Shown one piece after another: positions 35,190-43,616 of a DNA stretch of 64,000 bases. Source of the stretch: Spirosoma aureum (GTDB taxonomy: Bacteria > Bacteroidota > Bacteroidia > Cytophagales > Spirosomataceae). How positions within the stretch are numbered: the first letter of the stretch is position 1; each line of letters opens with the position of its first letter. The notes beneath the pieces were generated by a model. That model was not told the DNA's origin. It saw only the letters and a list, made by a program, of their open reading frames with translations, and ran no database searches. A program made the translations under genes and the position numbers. Location of the stretch: the NCBI RefSeq assembly GCF_011604685.1, contig NZ_CP050063.1:1-64000 (forward strand), in the 5' to 3' direction.

Positions 35190-35508
35190 AACGTTGATCG
35201 CTACCGAATTTCCTAATGGTGCCATTACATCAAGTTACTATTGTTTCTTCTGGCTCGTTCGCGGTTTACTAGCCGACAAGGACATCGTTACAAAACGGCA
35301 TTCGGCTGCTCGTGAGATGTTTTCATTACACTTTATAAAATCAGGAGAAATTCCTGAACGATTCAAAGATGATTTTGCTGTTTTGTTTGAGCGTCGACAA
35401 ATAGCGGATTATGATATAGACGGAGATTTTCCACTAGCTGAAATTAATCATCTGATTCAACTGGCTGAGAATTTTCTGATTTTCATTAAACAGCATTATG
35501 CGTACTAA
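35116..35508 (+). CDS. HEPN domain protein (candidate toxin)
   Basis: A 130-residue HEPN/UPF0332-type protein: LSHCIRKAEGYLANAKTLI, then GAITSSYYCFFWLVRGLLADKDI, then RRQIADYDIDGDF. HEPN toxins of the RX4HXY kind carry Arg and His as RNase residues and Tyr as the AMPylation target. Here the corresponding segment is RQIADYD, which keeps Arg and Tyr but not the His. The predicted RNase site is therefore atypical, as in many UPF0332 proteins. Its start lies within the MNT gene (74 nt overlap) and its stop overlaps the start of the next gene by 11 nt. Confidence 0.8.
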   Translation: MGNASMSEDLSHCIRKAEGYLANAKTLIATEFPNGAITSSYYCFFWLVRGLLADKDIVTKRHSAAREMFSLHFIKSGEIPERFKDDFAVLFERRQIADYDIDGDFPLAEINHLIQLAENFLIFIKQHYAY

Positions 35509-36013
35509 TTCACCCTCCTGCTATAATCGCTGGATATGCCGACTCTACCCTTGGCTTATCTTACTAGGTTTAGCAATTGGAATCACTGAAGTACTTGCAG
35601 GTCCGAAGCCTGTCCGTCAAAAGAAACCTGTTCAGGGCATCTGCGGCACCGTCGTTGAAAAGCGTGGGAATCTGATGCCAGGCCCCGGCGCACCAAGGGC
35701 AAACGCTGGTGGAACGCCCATTGAGCGTGAAGTGCTCATTTTCCCGATCCTCAATCTGAGCCAGGTCGAAGCCGGAGATAATGGATTTATCAAGTCCGTT
35801 GGAGAAGCAAAGCCGATAAAGACCATACGATCCGATAAAAACGGGAAATTCTGCGTGAGTTTGCCCATTGGGCGCTATTCAATAATTGTTCGGGAGCCCA
35901 AAGGACTCTATGCGAATCTATCCGATACCCAAAACAATATTTTTCCAGTCAACGTCCAGAAAAACCGCCAGTCAACGATCAACGTAGAGATTACGCATCA
36001 GGCGGTCTTTTAG
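35498..36013 (+). CDS. Secreted carboxypeptidase-regulatory-like protein, function unknown
   Basis: A 171-residue exported protein. The N-terminus has a hydrophobic signal segment (residues 16-35, RLYPWLILLGLAIGITEVLAG). The body resembles a carboxypeptidase-regulatory-like beta-sandwich: VQGICGTVVEKRGNLMPGP near residue 50, then IRSDKNGKFCVSLPIGRYSIIVRE and IEVTHQ-like NVEITHQAVF at the end. This opening GICGTVVEKRGN with MPGPGAPR is recurrent in Cytophagales hypotheticals. Start overlaps the HEPN stop by 11 nt, so it belongs to the same transcript. Function unknown. Confidence 0.7.
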   Translation: MRTNSPSCYNRWICRLYPWLILLGLAIGITEVLAGPKPVRQKKPVQGICGTVVEKRGNLMPGPGAPRANAGGTPIEREVLIFPILNLSQVEAGDNGFIKSVGEAKPIKTIRSDKNGKFCVSLPIGRYSIIVREPKGLYANLSDTQNNIFPVNVQKNRQSTINVEITHQAVF

Positions 36014-36033
36014 CGTCATTATAAAAAGTCTAG

Positions 36034-36250
36034 AAACGAGTTAGCATACTTATTGGGACGTTACACACAATAGTAGAATCTCATCCACAAGAATGGGAGA
36101 ATCTGACATTGCAGGCATTTCTCAGTTCGTTAGCTCCTTTGAAAATATAAATGGGTACTACCAAACTATGACTGGTAGTATCAGCCCTGACCAAGTCAGT
36201 TGGCAGTTGTTCGCCGATGCATTGAAGATGCGTCTATTTATGAGTGAAGC
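36034..36250 (+). pseudogene. Frameshifted DUF7660-like small gene
   Basis: Two adjacent plus-strand frames together resemble one small protein. Frame 1 from 36034 reads VSILIGTLHTIVESHPQEWENLTLQAFLSSLAP and then stops near 36135. Frame 2 continues FENINGYYQTMTGSISPDQVSWQLFADALKMRLF. Residues WEN, L, FL, GYY, SWxxFAxxL in this order match my memory of a family of about 70-90 residues in Pfam as DUF7660. A one-base frameshift near 36126 and the absence of a start codon after the upstream TAG at 36031 suggest inactivation. It sits between the secreted protein and rimO. Confidence 0.5.
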
Positions 36251-36252
36251 AA

Positions 36253-37563
36253 ATGAAAACGAAAGGAATACGTACCAATAAAATTAACATCGTCACGCTG
36301 GGATGCTCGAAGAATCTCGTGGATTCGGAGGTGCTGTTTACGCAACTCAAGGGCAACGGCATGGACGTGACGCACGAAGCGAAGAAAGACGACGCGAATA
36401 TTGTCGTGATCAACACGTGTGGCTTTATTGACAACGCTAAAGAAGAATCGATCAACACGATTCTCCGCTACGTGGATGCGAAGGAAGCAGGCATCGTCGA
36501 CAAAGTCTACGTAACGGGCTGTCTGTCACATCGCTACAAAGATGAACTCGAAGTAGAGATGCCAACGGTCGATGCGTGGTTCGGTACGAATGAACTTCCC
36601 CGGATGTTGAAAACGCTCCGCGCCGATTACAAACATGAACTCGTTGGCGAACGGCTTCTCACGACGCCCGCTCACTACGCTTACCTGAAAATTGCCGAGG
36701 GCTGCGACCGCCCCTGTTCGTTCTGCGCGATTCCGCTCATGCGTGGAGGGCACGTATCGCGCCCAATCGATGAGTTACTCACCGAAGCGCGTTCACTGGC
36801 CCGGCGTGGCACAAAAGAGCTGATTCTGATTGCTCAGGATCTGACTTATTATGGTCTGGATCTGTACAAAAAGCGGAATCTAGCCGATCTCATCAATCAA
36901 CTCGCTGATGTGGAAGGGATAGACTGGATTCGGTTGCAGTACGCTTATCCATCGGGCTTTCCTCTGGAGGTGCTCGACGTTATGCGCGATCGCCCGAACG
37001 TATGTAATTACCTCGACATGCCCCTGCAAACAGGCTCAACCGAGTTATTGAAACTGATGCGCCGGGGTATAACCCGCGAAAAAACGGAAGCACTGATTGA
37101 GACAATTCGGGCGAAAGTCCCCGACATTGCACTCCGCACGACGCTCATTGTTGGTCACCCCGGCGAAACCAACGCGATGTTCGAAGAAACGTATGACTTC
37201 GTAGAAAGGATGCGTTTTGACCGGATGGGTGTGTTTACGTACTCGCACGAAGAAAACACCCATTCGTTCTCCATGCCCGACGATATTCCAGCCGACATTA
37301 AACAGGAACGTGCCGACGAATTGATGGAACTTCAGCAGGGAATTTCGCAGGAACTGAACCAGAAAAAAGTCGGCCACACCTATAAGGTACTTTTCGATCG
37401 AAAAGAAGGCGGCTATTTCATTGGTCGCACCGAAGCTGACTCGCCTGAGGTTGATAACGAGGTACTTGTGCCTGCCAATCAATATGTTCGGCAGGGTGAC
37501 TTCGCCAATGTCCGGATTAATCGGGCCGAAGAATTTGATCTATACGGAGAGGTTGTCTCCTGA
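36253..37563 (+). CDS. rimO: Ribosomal protein S12 methylthiotransferase RimO
   Basis: RimO, a radical-SAM MTTase that methylthiolates an Asp of ribosomal protein S12. ATG 36253 is chosen over a GTG three codons earlier. The 436 residues have the UPF0004 N-terminal 4Fe-4S domain (TLGCSKNLVDSE, VINTCGFIDNAKEESI, YVTGCLSHRY). The radical-SAM motif is CDRPCSFCAIP (CxxxCxxC), followed by LIAQDLTYYGLDLY. The TRAM domain is at the C-terminus (GHTYKVLFDRKEGGYFIGRT). All three UPF0004 cysteines and the three radical-SAM cysteines are present. A terminator follows by 10 nt. Confidence 0.96.
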   Translation: MKTKGIRTNKINIVTLGCSKNLVDSEVLFTQLKGNGMDVTHEAKKDDANIVVINTCGFIDNAKEESINTILRYVDAKEAGIVDKVYVTGCLSHRYKDELEVEMPTVDAWFGTNELPRMLKTLRADYKHELVGERLLTTPAHYAYLKIAEGCDRPCSFCAIPLMRGGHVSRPIDELLTEARSLARRGTKELILIAQDLTYYGLDLYKKRNLADLINQLADVEGIDWIRLQYAYPSGFPLEVLDVMRDRPNVCNYLDMPLQTGSTELLKLMRRGITREKTEALIETIRAKVPDIALRTTLIVGHPGETNAMFEETYDFVERMRFDRMGVFTYSHEENTHSFSMPDDIPADIKQERADELMELQQGISQELNQKKVGHTYKVLFDRKEGGYFIGRTEADSPEVDNEVLVPANQYVRQGDFANVRINRAEEFDLYGEVVS

Positions 37564-37573
37564 GTTTTCGTAG

Positions 37574-37630
37574 ACCCGCAAGGTTCAGGCCCGATCATTA
37601 CGACCGAACCCGAACCTTGCGGGTTTTTCC
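37574..37630 (+). terminator. Intrinsic terminator after rimO
   Basis: A 13-bp stem ACCCGCAAGGTTC (37574-37586) with GAACCTTGCGGGT (37612-37624), followed by TTTTCCG. The loop is 25 nt. It starts 10 nt past the rimO stop. Confidence 0.8.
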
Positions 37631-37659
37631 GTTGTTGAGCCGAATAAATCCCAACCTGC

Positions 37660-39207
37660 ATGGACTGTCAGTACCTGCCGCTAGCATCTACCGGCCAGTT
37701 TTCCCCACTATTCCTCGATTACATCAACAAAAAAGATACTTTAGAACCTTTTTACAATCGTTTTCCGGAGCTGTCAGCGTTTAAAGACCAGATCGGAGAG
37801 AAATCATTCGACGAAGGGAAACGGCGAATTCTGGTTGATACACTCGACCGTCAGTACGCACAGATTACCAGTAAGCCCGATTTTTCGGTACTGCTCCAGC
37901 CCAACACATTTACGGTTACGACGGGCCATCAACTGAATATTTTTACCGGTCCGCTCTACATCATTTACAAACTGATTACGACAATCAATCTGTCGCGTCA
38001 GTTGAAAGAAGCTTATCCAGACTACAATTTCGTGCCGATCTACTGGATGGCCTCCGAAGACCACGACTTTGCTGAGATCAATCATTTTTCGCTGTTCGGT
38101 AAAAATTATGCCTGGGCAACCGAGCAACGCGGAGCCGTTGGGCGTATAAATCCGCAGGAATTAAAGACCCTCTTCAATCAGATACCCGAAAAGCTCACTC
38201 TATTTGAAGAGGCTTATCTGAACCACAATACGCTGGCTGATGCCGCCCGGTATTACGTCAATGAGTTGTTTGGAGCCGAAGGTCTGGTCTGCCTCGATGC
38301 CGACGATGCCGCATTGAAACGTGTTTTCGCCCCAGTTATGCGGGATGAGCTGATCAATCAGCATGCTGGTGAGCTGGTGGTAAAGCAAACGGAATTACTC
38401 GAAAATCTGGGCTACAAGACAGTTATTACGCCCCGCGATATCAATCTGTTTTACCTGGATGATCAACTCCGCGAACGCATCGAGCGCAAGGAAGATGGAA
38501 CGTATCGTGTACTGCATACTAAGCTTCGGTTTTCAGAAACAGAATTACTGGCCTTACTGGATGAGCATCCGGAACGATTCAGTCCCAATGTGGTGCTTCG
38601 GCCACTGTATCAGGAAACAATTCTGCCTAATCTGACTTACATTGGCGGACCGTCTGAAGTGCCCTATTGGCTGCAATTAAAGCCTGTTTTTGAGCATTTC
38701 CAGACTACTTTCCCCATTCTGATGCCCCGCAATTTTGCGATGTATGTACCAACTGTAAGCGCGAAGCGTGTTCGAAAATTAGGTCTAACGCCGGAAGAAC
38801 TATTTAAAGATACATTGTTGCTGAAGCGTGAATTTGTTGAAACACATGCCCGGCATACGCTCAAATTTGACAACGAAAACAAAGTCGTCAACAAAGCACT
38901 GGACAGTATTCTCCATAAGGCGCAAATGGTCGATCCTACGCTTGAACGAGCCGTTCTGGCCGAAACGAAGCGATTTGCCAATGCTGTTGCCCGGCTGGAG
39001 AAAAAGATGCGTCGGGCCGAAGAGCACAATCAGGAAATTGGCGTTCGGCAGTTGCTGGCCGTTAAGAACGAACTGTTCCCCAATGGTGGTTTGCAGGAGC
39101 GTAGTGAAAATTTCCTGACGTTTTACCTGAACGATCGGAAGTTTCTTCAAAAAATGCTGTCGGTATTTGATCCTTTCGACTACCGAATGCAGCTTTGCCT
39201 CGAATAA
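37660..39207 (+). CDS. bshC: Bacillithiol biosynthesis cysteine-adding enzyme BshC
   Basis: BshC is the presumed last enzyme of bacillithiol synthesis, adding cysteine to GlcN-malate. The protein has 515 residues, the usual size, and opens MDCQYLPLASTGQFSPLFLDYI. It contains TTGHQLNIFTGPLYIIYKLIT, WMASEDHDFAEINHF, RPLYQETILPNLTYIGGPSEVPYW and a Lys/Arg-rich helical C-terminus ending LQERSENFLTFYLNDRKFLQKMLSVFDPF. All are BshC landmarks. Bacillithiol in Bacteroidota is known for several genomes; bshA and bshB are not in the window. Its end overlaps the next reading frame region by a few nt only before the true start of the cyclo-ligase. Confidence 0.93.
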   Translation: MDCQYLPLASTGQFSPLFLDYINKKDTLEPFYNRFPELSAFKDQIGEKSFDEGKRRILVDTLDRQYAQITSKPDFSVLLQPNTFTVTTGHQLNIFTGPLYIIYKLITTINLSRQLKEAYPDYNFVPIYWMASEDHDFAEINHFSLFGKNYAWATEQRGAVGRINPQELKTLFNQIPEKLTLFEEAYLNHNTLADAARYYVNELFGAEGLVCLDADDAALKRVFAPVMRDELINQHAGELVVKQTELLENLGYKTVITPRDINLFYLDDQLRERIERKEDGTYRVLHTKLRFSETELLALLDEHPERFSPNVVLRPLYQETILPNLTYIGGPSEVPYWLQLKPVFEHFQTTFPILMPRNFAMYVPTVSAKRVRKLGLTPEELFKDTLLLKREFVETHARHTLKFDNENKVVNKALDSILHKAQMVDPTLERAVLAETKRFANAVARLEKKMRRAEEHNQEIGVRQLLAVKNELFPNGGLQERSENFLTFYLNDRKFLQKMLSVFDPFDYRMQLCLE

Positions 39208-39242
39208 TACCTCCGTTGAGGTCGGTTAACGTGACCTGCCGT

Positions 39243-39827
39243 ATGACAAAAGCTGAACTACGTCGCTACTACCTTGGTCTGCGAAAAGCGTTGCCAGCAG
39301 CAGCGATTGAAGCCCGAAGTCAAAAAATCTGCCAGCACTTTTTTAATCAGAACTGGATGGATGGTAACATTACTGTCCATACTTTTTTACCCATCCTATG
39401 CCAGAATGAGGTCAATACCTGGCCGATTATTCATCGGCTCTGGGCCGACTTTCCGGCGGTTCGGGTTATTGCTTCTGTAACCGACACAAAGGCCCATCAT
39501 CTTACTCATTACGAGCTTACACCCAATACGGTTTTAGTCGAAAATCGCTGGGGCATTCCCGAGCCTGTTTCCGACCAATCATTAGCTATTAAGGCCGACA
39601 GTATCGACATAGTCCTTGTACCACTCCTGGCCTTTGATCAAAGCGGCCACCGGGTTGGCTATGGAGGTGGCTTCTACGACCGTTTTCTGGCCAACTGCCG
39701 ACCCGATTGCCTGACCGTTGGTTTATCATTAGCAGAACCGGTCGATCCTATTGATGGAATCGAGCAAACTGATATTCCACTAGCAGTCTGCATTACACCG
39801 GAACAAGTCTGGTTTTTTTCTAAATAA
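39243..39827 (+). CDS. 5-formyltetrahydrofolate cyclo-ligase
   Basis: Converts 5-formyl-THF to 5,10-methenyl-THF with ATP. From ATG 39243 (MTKAELRRYYLGLRKALP) the protein is 194 residues, as usual. The motif VPLLAFDQSGHRVGYGGGFYDRF is the family signature, holding the folate/ATP-binding GYGGGFYDR. VENRWGIPEP lies upstream. Begins 35 nt after the bshC stop and is probably cotranscribed with it. Confidence 0.94.
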   Translation: MTKAELRRYYLGLRKALPAAAIEARSQKICQHFFNQNWMDGNITVHTFLPILCQNEVNTWPIIHRLWADFPAVRVIASVTDTKAHHLTHYELTPNTVLVENRWGIPEPVSDQSLAIKADSIDIVLVPLLAFDQSGHRVGYGGGFYDRFLANCRPDCLTVGLSLAEPVDPIDGIEQTDIPLAVCITPEQVWFFSK

Positions 39828-39853
39828 TTATACTGTGCCTCAAACTTTTACCG

Positions 39854-39861
39854 TACTTTTG
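39854..39861 (+). promoter_or_regulatory. asd: -7 element of the asd promoter
   Basis: TACTTTTG fits TAnnTTTG, 27 nt past the stop of the cyclo-ligase gene. It would begin transcription near 39868, giving a leader of about 70 nt before ATG 39939. The -33 region is not clearly matched. Confidence 0.55.
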
Positions 39862-39877
39862 CACTCCAAAATGTAGT

Positions 39878-39929
39878 GCGGGCGAAGAACCCGCTTTTTA
39901 TTAACCAGTTAAAAGCGGGGTTCTCCCGC
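39878..39929 (+). promoter_or_regulatory. asd: Attenuator-like leader of asd
   Basis: Three mutually exclusive pairings are visible. Hairpin 1: GCGGG (39878-39882) with CCCGC (39890-39894), followed by five T, a short intrinsic terminator. Hairpin 2: AGAACCCGCTTTT (39886-39898) with AAAAGCGGGGTTCT (39911-39924, one bulged G). Hairpin 3: GCGGG (39915-39919) with CCCGC (39925-39929). Hairpin 2 uses the 3' arm and T-tract of hairpin 1, so it would act as antiterminator. It does not resemble the lysine riboswitch by size. Confidence 0.5.
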
Positions 39930-39938
39930 GTTAAAAGC

Positions 39939-40952
39939 ATGAAAATCGCAGTCGTTGGAGCCACGGGCCTGGTCGGTGGCGAAATCCTGAAGGTTCTGGA
40001 AGAACGTAACTTCCCGGTATCAGAACTTATTCCTGTTGCTTCCGAGCGGTCGGTTGGTAAACAGGTGGAGTTCAAGGGTAAACCATACACGGTCGTTAGC
40101 TTCGAGGATGCCATTGCAGCCAAACCTGCCATTGCGATTTTCTCGGCGGGTGGCAGCACATCGCTGGCATTGGCTCCTAAATTTGCCGAAGCCGGTATTA
40201 CCGTTGTCGATAACTCGTCGGCATGGCGTATGGACCCGACCAAAAAACTGGTCGTTCCTGAAATCAACGCAAACACGCTGACCCCCGAGGATAAAATCAT
40301 TGCCAATCCAAACTGCTCGACCATTCAGATGGTGGTTGCGCTGAAACCCCTGCATGACCGTTATACCGTTAAGCGGGTTGTAGTATCGACTTACCAGTCG
40401 GTGACGGGTACGGGCAAAGCGGCTGTTGATCAACTCTTTGCTGAACGTAATGGCGATGATAGCGTTGCCAAAGTATACCCGCACCCGATCGACCTGAACG
40501 TATTGCCGCACATCGATGTGTTCCTCGATAATGGCTATACGAAAGAGGAGATGAAAATGGTCAATGAGACCAAAAAAATCATGGGCGACGACTCCATTCA
40601 GGTCACAGCTACCACGGTACGTATCCCGACCATTGGCGGCCATTCTGAAGCGGTGAATATTGAGTTCGAGAATGACTTCGAACTGGAAGAAGTCGTTGAG
40701 TTGCTGCGGAATGCAGAAGGCGTTATTGTACAGGATGATCCGAAAAATAAAGTGTATCCAATGCCGCTGACAGCGCACGGGAAAGATGAAGTTTTCGTGG
40801 GTCGTATCCGTCGTGACGAGAGCCAGCCCAAGACGCTGAACATGTGGATCGTGGCCGACAACCTTCGTAAAGGAGCGGCAACAAACGCCGTTCAGATCGC
40901 CGAATATTTACTGAAACATAATCTGGTGGAAGCAGGCGAAGTAGTAGCGTAA
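39939..40952 (+). CDS. asd: Aspartate-semialdehyde dehydrogenase
   Basis: Reduces aspartyl phosphate with NADPH; makes the branch-point metabolite for lysine, methionine, threonine and diaminopimelate for the wall. From ATG 39939 (MKIAVVGATGLVGGEILKVL) the protein has 337 residues with the Rossmann GATGLVG. The catalytic cysteine is in ANPNCSTIQMV and the catalytic His in GGHSEAVNIEF. VSTYQSVTGTGKAAVDQL and VGRIRRDE are also typical. An earlier in-frame ATG (39876) lies inside the predicted attenuator and is rejected as start. A terminator follows by about 25 nt. Confidence 0.97.
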   Translation: MKIAVVGATGLVGGEILKVLEERNFPVSELIPVASERSVGKQVEFKGKPYTVVSFEDAIAAKPAIAIFSAGGSTSLALAPKFAEAGITVVDNSSAWRMDPTKKLVVPEINANTLTPEDKIIANPNCSTIQMVVALKPLHDRYTVKRVVVSTYQSVTGTGKAAVDQLFAERNGDDSVAKVYPHPIDLNVLPHIDVFLDNGYTKEEMKMVNETKKIMGDDSIQVTATTVRIPTIGGHSEAVNIEFENDFELEEVVELLRNAEGVIVQDDPKNKVYPMPLTAHGKDEVFVGRIRRDESQPKTLNMWIVADNLRKGAATNAVQIAEYLLKHNLVEAGEVVA

Positions 40953-40976
40953 CCATTCTTCCCGGCTAATTACCCA

Positions 40977-41013
40977 AAGTCCCGTTCGGTTTGCTACCGG
41001 GCGGGACTTTTTG
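40977..41013 (+). terminator. Intrinsic terminator after asd
   Basis: A stem of about 14 bp (AAAGTCCCGTTCGG at 40977-40990 with CCGGGCGGGACTTT, including two G-T pairs), then TTTTT. It lies 24 nt past the asd stop. Confidence 0.8.
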
Positions 41014-41061
41014 CGTATCTTCAATACCTGTTAACAAAATGATACCCTACTGCCCAGTTCT

Positions 41062-41832
41062 ATGGACCAAGTCATTCAACTCCAGAACCTTAATAAATCG
41101 TACGGTTCGACCCCCGTTCTTAAAGGCATCGATCTAAGCGTATCGGCTGGTCAGGTAGTAGGCTACATTGGTCCGAATGGCGCCGGAAAATCGACTACCA
41201 TCAAGATTCTGATCGGTATGTTACCCGATTATTCAGGCGAGGCTACCGTACTTGGCATGGACGTGAAGACCCGTGCGATCGACATCAAACGCCGGATTGG
41301 TTATGTTCCAGAGAATGCTGCTTTGTATGATACGCTTACTCCCATGGAATACCTGCAATTCATTGGCCAGTTATACGAACTGGACACCGCTCATATTGAA
41401 CGCAAAGCCCTTGAACTACTTCGTCTGTTTCAGTTAAGCGATCATGTCGAAGCTCGGATGAGTACCTTTTCGAAAGGTATGCGCCAGAAAGTGCTGCTTA
41501 TTTCGGGACTGCTCCATAACCCGGATGTTATCTTTCTGGACGAACCATTGTCGGGCCTGGATGCCAATGCGGTTGTGCTGGTTAAAGAAATTATCCGCCA
41601 GCTTGCCAACAGTGGCAAAACTATTTTCTATAGTTCGCACATTATGGATGTTGTTGAGAAGATTTCCGATCGGATCATCATTATTAATCAGGGGCAGATC
41701 ATCGCGGATGGCACCTTCGCCGAGCTACAGCACCAGCGCCCCGAATCACTCGAACAACTATTCGCCGAGCTTACAGGGAGCGACGGCCAAACGAGCGTGG
41801 CCGAAGAGTTTATTCATACGCTTAAGCTTTAA
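41062..41832 (+). CDS. ABC transporter ATP-binding protein
   Basis: A 256-residue ATPase of the export type. Walker A is GPNGAGKSTT, the Q-loop region is RRIGYVPENAALYDTLT, the signature is FSKGMRQK and Walker B is VIFLDEPLSGLD. The H-loop is YSSHIMDVVE. The protein begins MDQVIQLQNLNKSYGS and ends without an extra domain. The partner permease gene starts 57 nt after its stop. Such pairs in Bacteroidota export unknown small molecules or drugs; the substrate is not evident. Confidence 0.93.
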   Translation: MDQVIQLQNLNKSYGSTPVLKGIDLSVSAGQVVGYIGPNGAGKSTTIKILIGMLPDYSGEATVLGMDVKTRAIDIKRRIGYVPENAALYDTLTPMEYLQFIGQLYELDTAHIERKALELLRLFQLSDHVEARMSTFSKGMRQKVLLISGLLHNPDVIFLDEPLSGLDANAVVLVKEIIRQLANSGKTIFYSSHIMDVVEKISDRIIIINQGQIIADGTFAELQHQRPESLEQLFAELTGSDGQTSVAEEFIHTLKL

Positions 41833-41889
41833 GATACTGGATTCTGATCGCAATCCTGCGAAGTTCAGTGTCCAACCTTCTCTACCTGC

Positions 41890-43557
41890 ATGACCACTAT
41901 CATTCTCTGGCTTCTTGACCGACTAAAGCCACTGTTCCAAACAATGGGTGCCGACTATGGCCAATTGCGCGCCATTGTACAGGTAAAGCTGACAATGGAC
42001 AATCGCCGAAACAGTATTACGCTCGGTCGTTATGGCAAATCATCCGCAGAGAGTACGAATACATTCACGCGTATTCTGGCCATCTATGCCTTCATCGGTG
42101 GCCTGATCAGCCTAGGTATGCTGGCAACTCCTGATAAAGACCGGCTATTTTTCCCGCTTACCCTTCAGTTTTCCTACATCATGGCCTTATGCGCCATGAC
42201 ACTTATTTCCGACTTCTCATCGGTCATTCTCGATTCGTCCGACAATCAGATTATTCTACCCCGACCCGTGAGCAGCCGTACGCTCTGGCTGGCCCGTGTA
42301 GTGCATATAACCAGCTATTTGTTTGCTATCGCCCTGTCGCTGTCGGTAGTTGCTATCCTGTTCATTGGCTATCGTTTCGGAGCGATTGCGGGATTACTGT
42401 TTTTAGTAATGAGCCTCCTATCGGCCGTGCTGATGGTATTTCTGACCAACATCTTCTATTTGTTGCTCATGCGATTTATCAGTGAGGAGAAGCTACGGGA
42501 AGTCATCAATTATTTTCAGATAGTGATGGCAGTGCTGTTTTATGGAGGCTATCAGTTTCTGCCCCGTCTGATCGGTACCGAAGTTTTGACGCAAACTTTT
42601 GCCATTCAATGGTGGCATTATCTGGTTCCGCCCATGTGGATGGCGGGCACCATCGAAATTGTCATTCAACCCATTCTGGATTCCACACACCTGGTTTTTG
42701 CGGTTCTGGCCATCGTCACGCCCATTCTGGGTTTGTGGTTTATGAACCGGTTCCTGACAACCAATTTCACGCAGAAGCTTGGCAGTATGGATCAGGAAAG
42801 CCAGCCTGTTCCGTTGGCGACCTCAACGCAAACAAGTCAACCGGGTAGAGTAGCCTGGATCGACAAGCTATCGGCCTGGTTTACGGACAACGCGCTCGAA
42901 CGGGCTGCTTTTGCCTTTACGTGGCGTATAACTGGTCGCGATCGTAAATTCAAGCTTAAGACTTACCCACAACTGGGGTTCGGTCTGGCCTATGTTATTG
43001 TTATGTCGCTTCAGGGGTCCAGCTTTGGCTCAAGTGGTTTTTTCTATCTGTTTGCCCTTTATTTTGCGGGTTTGTATGTAATGGTGGCTCAGTATCAACT
43101 AAGTGTTTCTGATAACTACCGGGCCTCCTGGATATACGGCAGCGCACCAATACAAACGCCCGGCGATCTCTTGTCTGGCTCACTAAAAGCCCTTATTATC
43201 AAGCTACTGCTCCCATTTTATAGCCTACTGGCAAGCTACATTCTCTATCGCTACGGAATCGATAAAATTAGTGATGTATTACTAGCGTTCAGCAATTCAT
43301 TGGTCATGCTCATAAGCGCGGCTCTGTTATCGAGCCGCTACATGCCATTTTCTACCGCACAGGACGCCCTAAAACAAAGCAACACCGCTCGCGGCTTACT
43401 GACCAGTCTTGTTTTAGGACTTGTTGGATTCTCCCATTATGGTTTAACCTACATTCCATACGGCACCTGGATTGCGCTCCCCTTGTCTGTGCTTACCTTC
43501 TGGATTTTACTTCGATACTACAGACAAACGGATTGGAGCCAGATTATGATGGGATGA
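41890..43557 (+). CDS. ABC transporter permease, 555 residues
   Basis: An integral membrane protein, presumed partner of the ATPase just upstream. A short cytoplasmic N-terminus (DYGQLRAIVQVKLTMDNR) leads to about twelve hydrophobic segments, for instance FTRILAIYAFIGGLISLGML, LFAIALSLSVVAILFIGYRFGAI and LILPFYSLLASYILY-like LLLPFYSLLASYILYRYG. It is longer than most ABC-2 permeases, and both halves show six-helix patterns around a central soluble linker near residue 300. I could not assign a named family beyond the ABC-2 type. Confidence 0.8.
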   Translation: MTTIILWLLDRLKPLFQTMGADYGQLRAIVQVKLTMDNRRNSITLGRYGKSSAESTNTFTRILAIYAFIGGLISLGMLATPDKDRLFFPLTLQFSYIMALCAMTLISDFSSVILDSSDNQIILPRPVSSRTLWLARVVHITSYLFAIALSLSVVAILFIGYRFGAIAGLLFLVMSLLSAVLMVFLTNIFYLLLMRFISEEKLREVINYFQIVMAVLFYGGYQFLPRLIGTEVLTQTFAIQWWHYLVPPMWMAGTIEIVIQPILDSTHLVFAVLAIVTPILGLWFMNRFLTTNFTQKLGSMDQESQPVPLATSTQTSQPGRVAWIDKLSAWFTDNALERAAFAFTWRITGRDRKFKLKTYPQLGFGLAYVIVMSLQGSSFGSSGFFYLFALYFAGLYVMVAQYQLSVSDNYRASWIYGSAPIQTPGDLLSGSLKALIIKLLLPFYSLLASYILYRYGIDKISDVLLAFSNSLVMLISAALLSSRYMPFSTAQDALKQSNTARGLLTSLVLGLVGFSHYGLTYIPYGTWIALPLSVLTFWILLRYYRQTDWSQIMMG

Positions 43558-43616
43558 AGCCAGTTAAGCATTGACCGAAAAAGTTGTTTCACTTTCTGTC
43601 ACCTCCCGATCGTATT

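Noticed and set aside
36093..36281. 62-codon frame as an intact gene
   Set aside because: Its first 17 or so residues replace a better-fitting shifted frame, and it runs into rimO; better explained as part of a frameshifted pseudogene.
39878..39929. Lysine riboswitch upstream of asd
   Set aside because: The leader is about 70 nt, much shorter than an L box, and lacks its conserved core.
40020..40778. Minus-strand 252-codon frame opposite asd
   Set aside because: Antisense shadow of a strongly conserved gene; no start context or motif.
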